DNA from: Talinum fruticosum
Taxonomy: Eukaryota > Streptophyta > Magnoliopsida > Caryophyllales > Talinaceae
Assembly (NCBI GenBank): GCA_021018815.1
Contig: JAITYX010000011.1
Span: 2,370,501 to 2,434,500, forward strand
Reading direction: 5' to 3'
Length of the DNA: 64,000 bases
Position numbers and translations under genes: made by a program. Below are positions 35,744 to 46,932 of the stretch, piece after piece. Under the pieces are notes generated by a model. It was not told the DNA's origin and did no database searches. It saw nothing but the letters and a program-made list of their open reading frames with translations. The stretch's first letter is position 1. Every line of letters starts with the position of its first letter.

Positions 35744-36249
35744 TGTTGGGTGGTGTCCCAAAATCTCATATTTTAGGAAAGATTGTTTCCTTATAGAATT
35801 GGGTATCCTAAACCTAATTGTATTTTGTTTCCTATTTGTATTAGGTAATTGTTACCTATTAGAATTAGGAGTAAGAGTTTTGGTAGATTTAGGATATTCT
35901 GTTGGGTTAGGATTTCTTTCCTATTTAAAGGAGGGTTGGCCTCCATTGTAAACATCAAGGGAGTTATTGTGAGGAGAGTGTTGTGAGATTGGGATATCTC
36001 GGATTTGGAAAGATCTCTGGGTTTGAGATCGTATTGTACTCTCTCATAATAGTGAAATCATTGTGCTTGTGCCATTCGTGGTTTTTCCCGGTTTGGGTTT
36101 TCCACGTTAAATTCTTGTCTCGTTCCTATTTTTGTTTTATTTCCATCTAATTTCTTGGTATTGTTTTTGTCATCCTAAATCGCTTCCGCATCTTTGCTCT
36201 AAATTTCATATTCAAAGTGAGGTTTGGAGTGTGGCTAATTTCCTAACGA
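35744..36249 (+). repeat. Copia-3 3' LTR
   Basis: About 506 bp. Its last bases read CTAACGA before the target copy GGTTG, where the 5' LTR predicts CTAACA. LTR plus target would read AACAGG but reads AACGAGG, a direct example of CAG appearing as CGAG. Confidence 0.85.
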
Positions 36250-36861
36250 GGTTGGTTTATCAATGGATGGGTTAATGTTTGATTCCATTCTTTCCCTGTA
36301 ATCTTCAAGGTTCCGGAAAATTTGGAGTGCTGGCAATATTTCTTCACATGAACCTGCCTAAGGTTTGTCAAAATCTCCGAGTGCTTTCTTACTCTGTTTC
36401 TAGAATTCGAACTTTTCGGTCTCTTCACATTTCGAGTCAAATGTTTGATGTTATATTTCTTGGGCTCAAATTTTGAAGGATCAGCGAAATCCGAGCGGGA
36501 TAAGGGCTCATCGTCTAGGATATCCATGGATAAATCTGAAGGTATATAATTAATTTGAGCATTCTAATTTGCTTTGTATAATCGGATGCTTTTAATGAAT
36601 GATTTCATTGTTTGTCATTGGAATTTGGGAGTACGGTAGCTCGAATTTGGGTAATCAAATGTTTGATATTATGCACTTGGGCTGTAATTGTGAAGGGTCA
36701 CCGAAATCTAAGCGAGGTGAAGGTTCTTCTCGAAATCGGTGATAAAGCCGAAGGTATTCGATAAGTTCCCCTCTTACGTTTGAGTCTTAATTGGCATTTT
36801 GGAGTTCCACGATCTGTATTTTTGTTGTTTCCTGATTGGTAATCAAAATTTTGATGTTATG

Positions 36862-37684
36862 TTTCTAGCCCACCATATTTTTTTGTTCTTGATAAGAATG
36901 TCATTAACATAATAAATTCCGAGAGCATCGTATATAAAGCCTTGAAGGAGATCATCATGCCCTCTATCCCCTCTCTCTCCCCTGCCCTAGTTCGCCGACA
37001 ATCTATCTTTCACTTTCTCCCCTTTCTCCCTACCCTAGTTCACCGGTAAACAATTGGAAAAAAATTCCCAACCCACATTTTTCGCCCACGTTATTTAAAC
37101 ATTCGTAACAGTTCTAAGTTCGGATCATTTTTGTCGGATGTATAATTAGCCTATTATACTAATAATTGGAAAAAAGATCTCAACCCACATTTTAATTACT
37201 CGTCCTTCAACTCGGGCCATGAGGATGAATATGTTTAAAAAATTCCAACCCACATTTTTTGTCTTCGATAAAGGAGATCATCGTGCCCTAATTCGCTGGC
37301 AACAATCTCTCTTTCTCTATCTCTCTCCCCCCTTCTCCCCTACCCTAGTTCGCCGGTAAATAACTCGTCTCCAGGTCACTCTTACTCTCTTACACTTTCT
37401 CATTTACTCATGTTCATCAATGGGAACTCCTCATGATATTATGTAAATATGTGTTTTAGGGGTAAGAGGGAGAAAAATTGATATCAAGTAACTATCTTTT
37501 GCTCTAGATAATCCTCCACTAGCGAGTTATCGTTGCTGCCCGATTGTCAAGATTCTTCTTTTTATTCATGCATCCTTCTTTTCTGGCTCCCATCCTTATT
37601 TTTACTTTCATGATGGGTAATTTATACTTCATCTCTGGTATTTTTCCTCGTTGTTGCGATATTTGTAAAGTTTAGAATGCTATA
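36862..37684. repeat. Tandem-repeat unit flanking the second block
   Basis: Matches 5965-6787 (TTCTAGCCCAC..., the CATTAACATAATAAATTCCG block, CT runs, TTATGTAAATATGTGTTTTAG) and ends at the same CTATA|TGAAG junction with a Sirevirus LTR. It begins abruptly after an HSP20-like intron near 36861. Confidence 0.85.
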
Positions 37685-38400
37685 TGAAGGTTTGCTCTTG
37701 GAGAGTCTTAGTCACCCTAGAGGGGGTGAATAGGGTGATGAGGAAATTTTAATAAGAAATGGAGGGTTAAAGTTTAAATTAAACTTTAAGACTGTCTAAG
37801 TCTAAATTGGGCTCAAAGAAATGTGAACACGGAATTACGTGGAAACCCTCTTGGGTCGGAAAACCACGACCAGTGTTAATCCAAGCACCAAGTCAAATCC
37901 ACTATTTTGAATTCACAAAATACGAGTAGACGGAGTCAACCCGAATTGCTCCCTTAGACAATTTCTTACAAAGTTTTCCTAAACTTAGAAGTTCCCTTAT
38001 CTCGATCTAGTACTTTCTAACTAAGGTAACCTTTACAACTAGGGACAAGCTGAGCTAAGTTAACCCTTACAGCTCAGTCAAGGGACCTTACTTAGAAAGT
38101 AAGAAAGAGAGTTTGTGACTCGATTACAAGCTTTACAACTCGGAAAATTGTTAAGTACAAACTGGGAGTTGTAAGATGAAGATTGAATGAGTATTGTACA
38201 CAAAGATATACTTTCAGCAATGGGTTTAGTAATCTTCAAGTCTTGTGAAGTGGCTTCAATTTATAGATAACCAAGCAAATTAGCCGTTGTGACTATCTTC
38301 TTATTAAAAGTCCTTTGTAACGTTATAACGGTTCTTCCGAGTTGCTCGAAAAGATCCGTTGAGATGTGAACATTGTGCAACGGCTCTTGACTCCTTAGGA
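37685..38400 (-). repeat. Truncated LTR of A2
   Basis: 716 bp matching the first part of 6788-8291. The deletion junction is CTTAGGATCGATACGCACG near 38395-38412: the first part continues the LTR, the second matches CCGATACGCGCGAGAGATAG near 10768 in the spacer of A1. Confidence 0.8.
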
Positions 38401-38700
38401 TCGATACGCACGAGAGATAGAGAGAGAAAGAGAGATTTTAAAAGAAATTTCCGAAATTGTCCACTAATCTAGAGATGATTTTAGAAGTTTGATGTCCATT
38501 TAAAAAAAAAAAAAAAGAGACCGAGTCTGACTCGAGTAAAGTTTCGAGTGACTCGAAACAAGCAAGCACATAATAACTCTTAGCTCGGTATCACCGGGTC
38601 AACTGAACTAATTGTTATTAAGACACGAAAGAAACATTTAACACATAATCATGCAAGATAATTTCACTTAGCAAAGCACATAACCATGCATTTATCATGC

Positions 38701-40200
38701 CAAGTTCATTCCTAATAAAGCAAAACTGATCCTCACTAAGTGGCTTAGTAAAGATATCAACTAGTTGAAGTTTGGTAGGAATGAATTCAAGTGCAATATC
38801 ACCTTTCTTAGAATGGTCTCTTAGAAAATGATACCTGAGCTCAATATGTTTTGTCTTTGAGTGTTGAACTGGATTCTTAGTAATGCTGATTATACTTTGA
38901 TTGTCACACTTGATTGGAATTTATTTGAATGAAAGTCCAAGATCTCTCAAGTGTTGTTTAATCTAGAGAATCTGAGCACAGCAAGCTCTAGCTGCAATGT
39001 ACTCAGCTTCATCGGTTGATAGAGGTACCGAGTTACTGCTTCTTTGAGTGTCAAGATATAAGGGATTGACTCGAAACTGGTAGGCTCCTGAGGGGTTCTT
39101 TTATCAACCTTGTATCCATCATAGTCGGCATCCGAGTATCCAGTGAGGGTCGGTTCCGAGTCTCTTGAGTACCATAGACCTCGATTCCGAGTCCCTGCAA
39201 GATATCTAAAAATTCTCTTCACCGTAGTGAGATGTGATTCTTTTGGATTAATTTGAAATCTTGTACACAGACATACACTAAACATTATGTCTGGTTTACT
39301 CGGAAGTAAGATACAACAGAGATCCAATTATACCTCGATAAAGTTTCGATCTACTTGCTTTACCTTTTTGTTTGAGTCCGAGTTTTATGTTGTTACTTAT
39401 TGGGGTTGCTGCATGTTTTGCATCTTGAAGCTTGTATTTCTTCAACAACTCCTTGGTATACTTTGATTGATGACATAGATACCATCTTTGTCTTGCTTGA
39501 TTTGTAGACCAAGGAAGAAATTGAGTTATCCCATTATGCTCATTTGGAATTCCTCTCTCATTAACTCAGAAAAATCTCGATAGAGATTTTTATTAGTTGC
39601 TCCAAATATTATTTCATCTACATAGATTTGAGCAACAAGAAAGTCCTTCCCCTTGGTTTTTATGAAAAGAGTCTTGTCAATCGACCTCTTCTAAAATCAT
39701 TTTCAACCAAGAAATTGCTTAGTCTTTCATACCAAGCTCTCGTGAGCTTGTTTAAGATCATAAAGAGCTTTTTACAGCTTGAAAACATGATTTGGAAATT
39801 CTGAGTTTTCAAAACCAGGGGTTGCTCAACATAGACTTCTTCTTGAATAAAACAATTAAGAAACGCACATATTACATCCATCCGATACAATTTGATATTC
39901 ATGCTTGATGCAAATGCCAATAGGATTCTAATAGCTTCAATCTTAGCCACTGGTGCAAAGGTTTCCCCATAATCAATTCCTTCTTCTTGATTGTAACCTT
40001 GAGCCACAAGTCTAGCCTTATTTCGACTACCAACCCACCTTCATCCAGTTTGTTTTTGAAAATCCGTTTGGTTCCTATGAGTAGGTGGTCGGAAGGTCGT
40101 TTGGTCGGAGTCCGGACTTGATTTCTTTCAAATTGATTAAGTTCCTCTTGCATGGCCTCTACCCATTCATGTTCATTTACAGCCTCTAGTGCATTTTTGG
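38701..40200 (-). pseudogene. A2 pol: reverse transcriptase and RNase H
   Basis: The minus strand has RNase H at about 39330-38710 (SVCLCTRFQINPKESHLTTV, RIFRYLAGTRNRGLWYS, LTGYSDADYDGYKVDKRT) and RT at about 40200-39400: EEGIDYGETFAPVAKIEAIR with an intact APVA, SMNIKLYRMDV, CAFLN, an RAWYERLSNFLVENDFRR block and the YVDD region. Unlike A1, the segment occurs once and APVA is readable. Frames still change several times. Confidence 0.85.
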
Positions 40201-40439
40201 GTTCGAGTTAATGATAGGAATGTAGTGAATGCACATAGATTTTGCAAAGAAGAATGAGTTCTTACCCCACTCGTTGATTTCGGACAAGATATTTTTGAGT
40301 GGGTGGCTCGAAGCATATTTGAATGCTCTACTTGTTCTTTGGTTCACCAGATTTGTAGGTTGAATTGGTTGATCTTCGAGGTTTGATCTGATTGAGCTTC
40401 TCCATCTTATTGACCTTCACCATTCCGAGCTGGTTCTTG

Positions 40440-41985
40440 AGCTGATTCATTCTAAGTCATGGTATTCTTAGTTACCTCATTCCGAGTTTCCTTTCCTTTA
40501 CTTAGTTTGAGCTCATCTTCAGTGAGGTCATCATCTCGATTTTGCTTTAGATATGAGAATGTTGACTCACTTGGTTTTCTCCGATCAATCTCATCAAACA
40601 CAACGTGGATGCTTTCTTCCACTTTGTTAGTTCTTTTATTGAAAATGCGATATACTTTACTATGAGATGAATAACCAAGAAAAATACCTTCATCAAACAG
40701 AGCATCAAACTTGGTCGAGTGATCCTTACCATTGTTGAGAACATAACATTTACATCCAAAGGGTTTGAAATATGAGATATTTGGGTTCTTCCCTTTGTAA
40801 ATCTCGTATGGAGTTTTCTTCACGATGGGTCGGATGAGACATCTGTTTAGAGTGTAGTTTGTTGTATTGATCGCCTCAACCCGGAAATAGTAAGGTAGAT
40901 CATGTTCAATCATCATTGTCCTTCCTATTTCTTCAAGAGTTCGGTTCTTTCTCTCCACTACTCCATTTTGTTGAGGAGTTCTTAGGGCTTAAAAGTTGTA
41001 GGAGATACCATTCTTATCACATAACTCTGCAAATTCGAGTAATCGAACTCCCTTTCATGGTCGGTTCGAATTCTTTTGATATGAGTTTGAGACTCAACTT
41101 GGATTTTCCTATAGAGCTTGCTGAACTCTTTGAAGGCTTCATTTTTATGCTTAAGAAAACACACCGGGTAAATCGTGAGTAGTCATCAACAATCACAAGT
41201 ACATATGATTTACCTCCGAGACTATTGATAGGGATTTCACCACATAAGTCCATATGCAACATTTCAAGCACTTTGGATGTAGAAACAGTTTTGAGAGGTT
41301 TGAAAGATGATCCGACTGTTTCCCTTTTGTGCATGCTTTACAAATTTTATCTTTCTTAAATGCACAGCTTAGGTAATCCTCTAACTAAACCATGAGATGC
41401 AAGCTTTTTAATGGTGTGCATCCTAAGATGACCTAGTCTACGATGCCATGTCCAAGAATCATCATGTAGAGATGCTTTTAAGCAAGATAAGTTCTCACTT
41501 GGATCGAGAGAGGAATAGTGTAGGTATTACCCGATCTCTTACCCGAGAGCTTAGTCTCTTTGGCGGTTTCATCGAAATATAGCAATTGGTCTACGTGAAT
41601 CTTACCTCTTAACCTTTGTCACACAATTGAGAGATGCTTGAGAAGATTGTACTTTAATCCCTTGACAAGGTAGACTGGGCTGACTAGATTATCTCCTTTT
41701 CCAATCTTACCTATCCCAATTATCTTGCCCTTATTATCATCTCCAAAAGTGACTTTGCCTCCCTTGTAATCTCTAACTCGGAAAAGAGTCTTGAATCTCC
41801 CGACATGTGGTGTGAGCATCCACTGTCTAGGTACCAATGACCTTTTGTCCTTTTCTCGAGCTACCTGCAAGTCGAAACAAACTAACCATTCTCACTTTCT
41901 CTAACGAACCCGAGTAACTCCCTTTAATGTGGTCATTTTATGAGGAAAAAGACTCTTGGGAACCCAGATTTGAAAAACTTTGGAT
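40440..41985 (-). pseudogene. A2 pol: integrase and protease
   Basis: One open stretch, 40958-40452, gives the integrase C-terminal half: MERKNRTLEEIGRTMMIEHD, YFRVEAINTTNYTLNRC, IRPIVKKTPYEIYKGKNPN, FKPFGCKCYVLNNG and FLGYSSHSKVYRIFNKRTNK. Upstream (41334-40982) are the core blocks LEMLHMDLCGEIPINSLGGK, SYVLVIVDDYSRFTR and a TDHEREFDYS segment. The protease region (41870-41619) reads DDNKGKIIGIGKIGKGDNLV and PVYLVKGLKYN. It is the best-preserved integrase of the three Sirevirus-like copies. Confidence 0.85.
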
Positions 41986-41990
41986 TTGGT

Positions 41991-43397
41991 CCACCACAAT
42001 CCAATTTCACCACAATCCAATTTGATTGGCTTACATGTTTATCTAGTTGACTATTTTGTCATCTCCTGAGTCAATTTTTCTATTATGACTTTTTCGTCGG
42101 TAGTGAATCTTGGATTTGTATTCGGTTGTGAAACCCTTGCCCCCATTTAAATGATGTTAACCTTGGATTTGTATTCAGTTGCTATAGTCGTATATTTTGC
42201 ATTCCCCTCAATTTAGTTTTCCTAACCTCCCTAAAAATACATTCTAAAAAGAGATCATAGTTGTTCATTGTGTAACCATTGCCCCCTTTTAAATGCTGGA
42301 TTTTTAATCGTATTTGTAGATTGTCCTGTAGATTGTTCCGCTTTTTGTTTTGAAGAATTGTATGTATCTTGTATTCCACTGTATTTGTAGATTGTTCCGC
42401 TTTATTACTCGTTGTTACTCTTATTGGTATGGTTCTCTCGGGTTGTGTTTTTGTAATTATGGTTTGTCAATTTATAGCTATGGAATACTCTTCCCCTTAG
42501 TCTGGAAATATTAGTTGCTTTAGTTTATTATGCACGAAACCTTTTTTGTTTTGAAGCATTTAATTTTGTTCGTGGTGGCTTTCAGGTGTAAATGATTTGC
42601 TTTCCTGTTTACTCATCTAAAAGAGCATCCTTCAGCAGATGGACATATTTCGGGTTCTCTAAATGTTAGGGAGGCAGATTGTAGGTTGAGCTTTATCGTG
42701 CTATCATTATGCAGTTTATCCGACCGTATTATCTATAAGATGTATTATCGGAACGAGCTCGTGTTGTCCATACTCACTGTCTTTGGCATTGATTAGCTGC
42801 CATTATGCACATGTAAAAGATGATCTTATCCCTAGAGTCCTTGTATTTTATACTCGAGTGCTTTTTAGCTTAGCTATTCCTCATATGAAACTTTTGATAT
42901 TGCAAGCTGTTTTTAGTGTTTTTGGACATATTTTTGGGTATGACAAAATCGAGTTTCGAAACTTCAAGGGTACTCAAATCAGCAGAGTTATGAACATCTA
43001 CGATCGTATTTATTTTTGTACTTTTTCCAAATTTTGCACAAACTTTCTACTCAAGCACCGTCACACTCCATTGTCAATCAACGTTAGCTACCAAATTCTC
43101 GTCCTAATCACAATATGCCAACTTCTAATCACAAATTTATCCCTTTATTGCCTTTTCTATTTTATGTGTTTTCCCTTTTTTCCTTTGATAAATAAATTGA
43201 TAAAACTAAATTAAAAATAATACAACTACAATAAAATTAAAGTAGAATAAGAAACGCATATCCTTGAATTAGAGAAAAATAATGTGTATATTCGCATTTT
43301 AGTCAAGGGTTTGAATTTGAAATGGAGTGTAGCTATGTTGAGAGCTATCTCGTCCACTCACACATGTTTGGTTGGTCATTGCTTGTCAATTGCTGAC
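41991..43397. repeat. Repeat B, copy 3
   Basis: Same landmarks and junctions as copy 1 (A-element on the left, Copia-2 target CTGAC at 43393-43397 on the right), so it belongs to the duplicated block. A 20-bp phrase CACCACAATCCAATTT is doubled at its start (41991-42020). Confidence 0.7.
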
Positions 43398-44639
43398 TAT
43401 TAGGATATATTTTCCTACCTTTCCTATTCGTTGTAGACATCCTCAATTGTACAGTTTGAGTCCAAGACCGGTTAGGATAGTTTTCTATTTGTAGTTAACT
43501 TCTTTTAAGCAACATTGTATTCAAGTTGCTTTAGACTTATCGGTTAGGATAGTTTTCTATTTGTAGTTAACTTCTTTTAAGCAACATTGTATTCAAGTTG
43601 CTTTAGACTTATCGGTTAGGATAGTTTTCTGTTTGTAGTTAACTTCTTTTAGGCATTATTGTATTCAAGTTGTTTTAGACTTCTTGTTTTAGGCAAAGTA
43701 CGTATATCGATGTATATAACTCATTCAAGCTACTTGGAATAATACATAGAAAGTTTCTCCTAATTCTATAATTTTTAGTAGACCTTGCAAAACCGACCCG
43801 AATCGAATGGGTAAAGCCGAACAACCTGAAATCCAAACCGAACCTACATCCGAAACAGCTTGAACCGATTTTGACACGAAAACCAAAATGAACCGACCCG
43901 AACCAACCGGAACCGAACCGGCCCAAAATGTAATGAACATGATTCATACCCAAACCGAAACGACCCGATCCAAAACCGAACCAACCCGAAATATAATTGA
44001 TCCGATTACGACCCGAACCGAATCATACCCGAACCGAATCGGACCCGAACCCAAATTTGACCCGAACTCGAATAAAAGTGACCCGACCCGACCCGGCCTG
44101 AATTTGAATAGTATATATCATTGGCACTAAGCAAAATTTCGAAGGAATTTCACTCAAAACATTTGTTCTCCACAATTTCTCATATTTTGAAACCCAAATG
44201 TGATAGAAATATCGATAGTTGTGTCAAGAACATCTTTTTTCTACTCAATAAAAAACCGAAAAATCATTCAAAAAATTGGTCATACTCATACATTCAAGAT
44301 TTCATAGTTAAGATAACAAGAAATGGCTCTATCCATAATATGCTATCCATTTACGACTAAATATGACATAAACATTAGAAAAACTACAAGGCATCAAAAT
44401 ATGAGGATGACATTCACGGAAAATTTACCAGTCATATTACAATTTACACAAACCCCAATTAAATCAAATCGAAGACCGGTAATTGAATCGACATTTAAGA
44501 AAACACCTACTTATTCACTCATCCAAACCGGACCGGTCTCAGAACAAATCAAACCAAAATTAAGTTGTACAAGTATACATCAAAATGAAATCAGCATTAG
44601 CCAATTTGAAGGAAATTACCAATAAATTAGTCAAAACAT

Positions 44640-45062
44640 GAAATTACCATAAAATTCAAATCGATAAACTCTTGGAAACATGACCTTGTAAATTGGCTTA
44701 ATCAATCACAAAGCCGATCGACCGGAAACAACCAGTCACCAACGCCGAAATCGATGACGAATATTGAAGTTGCTGGAGAGTCGAGAAAGAGAGAGCCAAG
44801 GAGAAATGGTGCGGCCGTGGAGGAGACGACCATCGACGAGAGACCGAGAGAGAGAGCCGAGGAGAAATGATGCGGCCGTGGAGGAGGCGACTGTCGACGA
44901 GAAACCAAAGAGAGAGAGAGTCGAGCAGCTGTGGAGGAGAGAAGACCCAAGCGCAACAAAGCACGACCGCAGAGCCCCAAGCCAACCAGCGAGAAAGAAA
45001 GACTTAGGGTTTGTTTTTTTTTTTTTCCTTTTTTGACAACTAAATCTAAAAGTCTAAAATAA
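44640..45062 (-). other. Gene-like fragment inside the MULE-like element
   Basis: Read on the minus strand, the sequence runs from TTTTGGAGGAAAGCTC (about 45080) through a T-rich tract and AAACCCTAAG (about 45010) into a GC-richer open stretch to about 44700, as in a plant 5' UTR and first exon. It encodes Ser/Arg/Leu-rich sequence with a ~66-bp tandem duplication (GGTGCGGCCGTGGAGGAGAC at about 44808 and GATGCGGCCGTGGAGGAGGC at about 44868 on the plus strand). I do not recognise a protein. Confidence 0.4.
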
Positions 45063-45424
45063 GAGAGGGAGCTTTCCTCCAAAATCTAATTGTAATTTGT
45101 GACAAAAATTTTGATTTTTACTAGAGTACGAGTAGAGATGAAAATTGTGATTTTTGTTAAACAAATAAGACGAAAAAAATAAAAGCTTGAAATTTTTATA
45201 TTATAACTTTATAAGATATTATTAATAGAATTTAATTTAATTTAATGAACACGTTTAAAGAATTTACATTAAAAAATAAGTTATTATTTTGCTCATTAAA
45301 ATGAAGGTAAAATATATAATATAAAGAATATTAAAATGTGTAAATATATATGTGTAAATATATAAATAATTTAAAAAATAATAAAATATGTGTCCATTAT
45401 GTAATTTAATTTGTATAAATAAGT

Positions 45425-46035
45425 TCAATTTGAATTGTATTAGTTTTCACTTTGATTTAGCAAGTTTATTTGAGATTATATCGACTCAAACTTATCTAAG
45501 TCCGAGTCCGTTTAACGTTAAATATAGCCATTACATGTATAAGTTAAGTACTTAACTAATATCGATGAGACTTGGTTTAGTAAATTAGTAGTCATTACCA
45601 TGTCTCGGTATCTCGCAACTCCACTTTTGTTAATCTGTACTAGTTTGAATTTGATCAAATCGATATTAAATTTAACTCTAGATTAATCTTCAAATTAGTT
45701 CAATTAATTGGTTGGAAAATTATAATACAAGATGATAATCGTAAGTCGAGTACTTCCGAGTTGAGCAATAACCGATTGACTGATCGACTAGATATTCTTT
45801 TTTGTTGGTTATTATGACTAGTGGCACCTAGTGGCCGATGAATATTCAATTTTCATTTTGATTTAGCAAGATCATTTTAAATTGTATCGACTCGAACTTA
45901 TCTAAGTTATTCTAACATTATCTTTATAAATTTAACATCAAATATAATCATTATAGAAATTCGAACCGTTGTCATTTAGTCTATTAGTATTGTTATTATG
46001 TCGGTATCTCGCAATTTCGATTTTATTAATCTATG
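45425..46035. repeat. Diverged direct duplication in AT-rich DNA
   Basis: A ~175-bp segment near 45430-45605 (TTGATTTAGCAAGTTTATTT, ATATCGACTCAAACTTATC, GGTATCTCGCAA) recurs about 415 bp downstream at 45850-46020 with many substitutions. No ORF. Confidence 0.6.
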
Positions 46036-46919
46036 TAGTCCGTAGATAAGTTCGGTTGAAATTATATTAGTTCGAATTTGATCGAATTGACTTGGCGTCG
46101 TATGAAATTCAGCGTCAAATTATGGTTCACATTAGTTCAATTCATTCATTACAAATTACAATTCATCAAAATAAATTCGAGTTAATCTTAACTCTTATAT
46201 CTATCGATTGTTTTTGTCTTGCGATTTCGTTTCTAATACTTATCAATAAGTTTGAGTTGGATTATACATATATGACGTATTGAAATATTAACTTGGTTTA
46301 TCTTGTTTTAAATTTAGAGTCAAATATTCAAATTTTTCTTGTTTACACTTATAAGTTATATATCTTAAAAGTTACTAGTATTTTTTTAATAAACAATGTT
46401 CCGTTTTTAATATGTACAAAAACAAACGTATAAAATAAAATAAAAACTAATATTAATAATAAATTAACTTTACAAAATTTTATTTTTCTTCAAATCAAAA
46501 AGGTTTTGTAAAAAAATTTGACACGACAAGACCGAATATCAATCGGCCCAAAAGTGACCCGACCTAATTTTAACCCGATCCAAAGTTAACGTGAAATCAT
46601 ACTCAAACCGACCCAAATTAACATTGACCCAACCCAAACCGAAACCGACCCGAATTAATTTCACTCGAAGTTGACCCGACCCGAAATTAACCAAAACCGA
46701 ACCGGAACTTGAACCGAAATCGAACGAACCCGAACGAGATTGACTCGAATTTGAACCGAACCGAAGTTGACCCGAACAAACCCGAACGAGATTGACCCTA
46801 AGTTGACCCGAACCGAAGTTGACCCGAACCCGAACCGGACTCGAACAAGATTGACCTAAAGTTAACCCGAACCGAACTAACCCGAACCGAATGACCTATT
46901 ATTAGGTCTAATCTTTACA

Positions 46920-46932
46920 TGGTATCAGAGCC
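46920..46932 (+). promoter_or_regulatory. Copia-2 primer-binding site (copy 2), intact
   Basis: TGGTATCAGAGCC immediately follows LTR end ATCTTTACA and is the standard plant initiator-Met tRNA complement. It is the reference against which the CGAG versions at 19488, 34288 and 50038 look altered. Confidence 0.9.

Larger units (their letters stand above)
33784..36249 (+). mobile_element. Copia-3: 2.5-kb internally deleted copia element in an intron
   Basis: LTRs at 33784-34285 and 35744-36249 begin TGTTGGGTGGTGTCCC and end TTTCCTAACA (5') or TTTCCTAACGA (3'). The target duplication is GGTTG (33779-33783 and 36250-36254). By eye the LTRs differ at roughly 18 of ~500 positions, so this is one of the younger insertions. 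The internal part is only ~1.46 kb: primer-binding site, gag, protease region, then a jump to the polypurine tract AAGGTGGAGAT. Almost all of integrase, RT and RNase H is missing, so movement would need proteins from elsewhere. It lies in the HSP20-like gene in the same orientation. Confidence 0.9.
32979..36753 (+). pseudogene. HSP20-like (alpha-crystallin domain) gene, disrupted
   Basis: The likely start is ATG at 32979 (MADASSQLVTS), followed by a CT-rich intron and exon 2 at about 33107-33443. Exon 2 encodes IDPLPRPSGPYEIIRMESGF, LRIDMPGVPASGFKY, KKMVTFNGIAPKKE and DESKRFYGGSVQLN, resembling plant HSP20-like proteins sometimes labelled 57-kDa heat-shock protein. An in-frame TGA lies at 33326-33328 where the frame otherwise continues (EPIEIEVDVMVENGCVTMLF) to a good donor. 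Four short charged Gly/Ser/Lys exons follow (33524, 33694, 36479, 36696). A copia derivative sits in the third intron, and repeat DNA replaces the 3' end after about 36861. The exon 1-exon 2 phase does not join cleanly. I rate it a probable pseudogene; the stop could also be a read error. Confidence 0.7.
33524..36753 (+). other. Array of four symmetric mini-exons of the HSP20-like gene
   Basis: Exons at 33524-33589 (66 bp), 33694-33756 (63 bp), 36479-36541 (63 bp) and 36696-36753 (58 bp) start G|G after a GAAG or AAG acceptor and end GAAG or GTAG before GTA/GTT. All are phase 1-1 and encode similar charged peptides (for example GSGNSKHGEGSSGKGKS, GSAKSERDKGSSSRISMDKS, GSPKSKRGEGSS). The preceding introns share the phrase TTTGATGTTAT...TTGGGCTGTAATTGTGAAG, so whole intron-exon units were duplicated. 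The last has a frame break at TTCTCGAAATC, where its sisters imply TTCTGGAAA. Confidence 0.6.
37685..41985 (-). mobile_element. Sirevirus-like element A2, paralogue of A1 with internal deletion
   Basis: Starts at the same target (CTATA, 37680-37684) and orientation as A1 and ends at the same junction with repeat B. Compared with A1 it lacks about 3.2 kb: LTR sequence stops near 38400 (equivalent to about 7500) and joins sequence equivalent to about 10765. Most of the LTR, the polypurine tract and the extra ORF are therefore lost. It has neither the RT triplication nor the gypsy-type solo LTR, so those arose in A1 after the block duplication. Confidence 0.85.
43778..46908. mobile_element. MULE-like element with gene-derived interior (long form)
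   Basis: 3131 bp between the 9-bp duplications TAATTTTTA (43769-43777) and TAATCTTTA (46909-46917), at the same LTR site as the short form 18916-19476. Both ends are degenerate CCCGAACCGA repeats (about 43785-44110 and 46530-46890). The interior holds a GC-richer, gene-like segment (about 44640-45062) and AT-rich DNA with a diverged internal duplication. No transposase is visible, so it would be non-autonomous. The size of the target duplication and the captured-looking segment suggest a Pack-MULE, but terminal inverted repeats are weak. Confidence 0.5.

Noticed and set aside
44702..45082. 126-codon minus-strand open frame in the MULE-like cargo as a gene
   Set aside because: It starts in leader-like sequence, is low complexity (Ser/Leu/Arg from GA-rich DNA) and overlaps other open frames. 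Kept only as a gene-like fragment.
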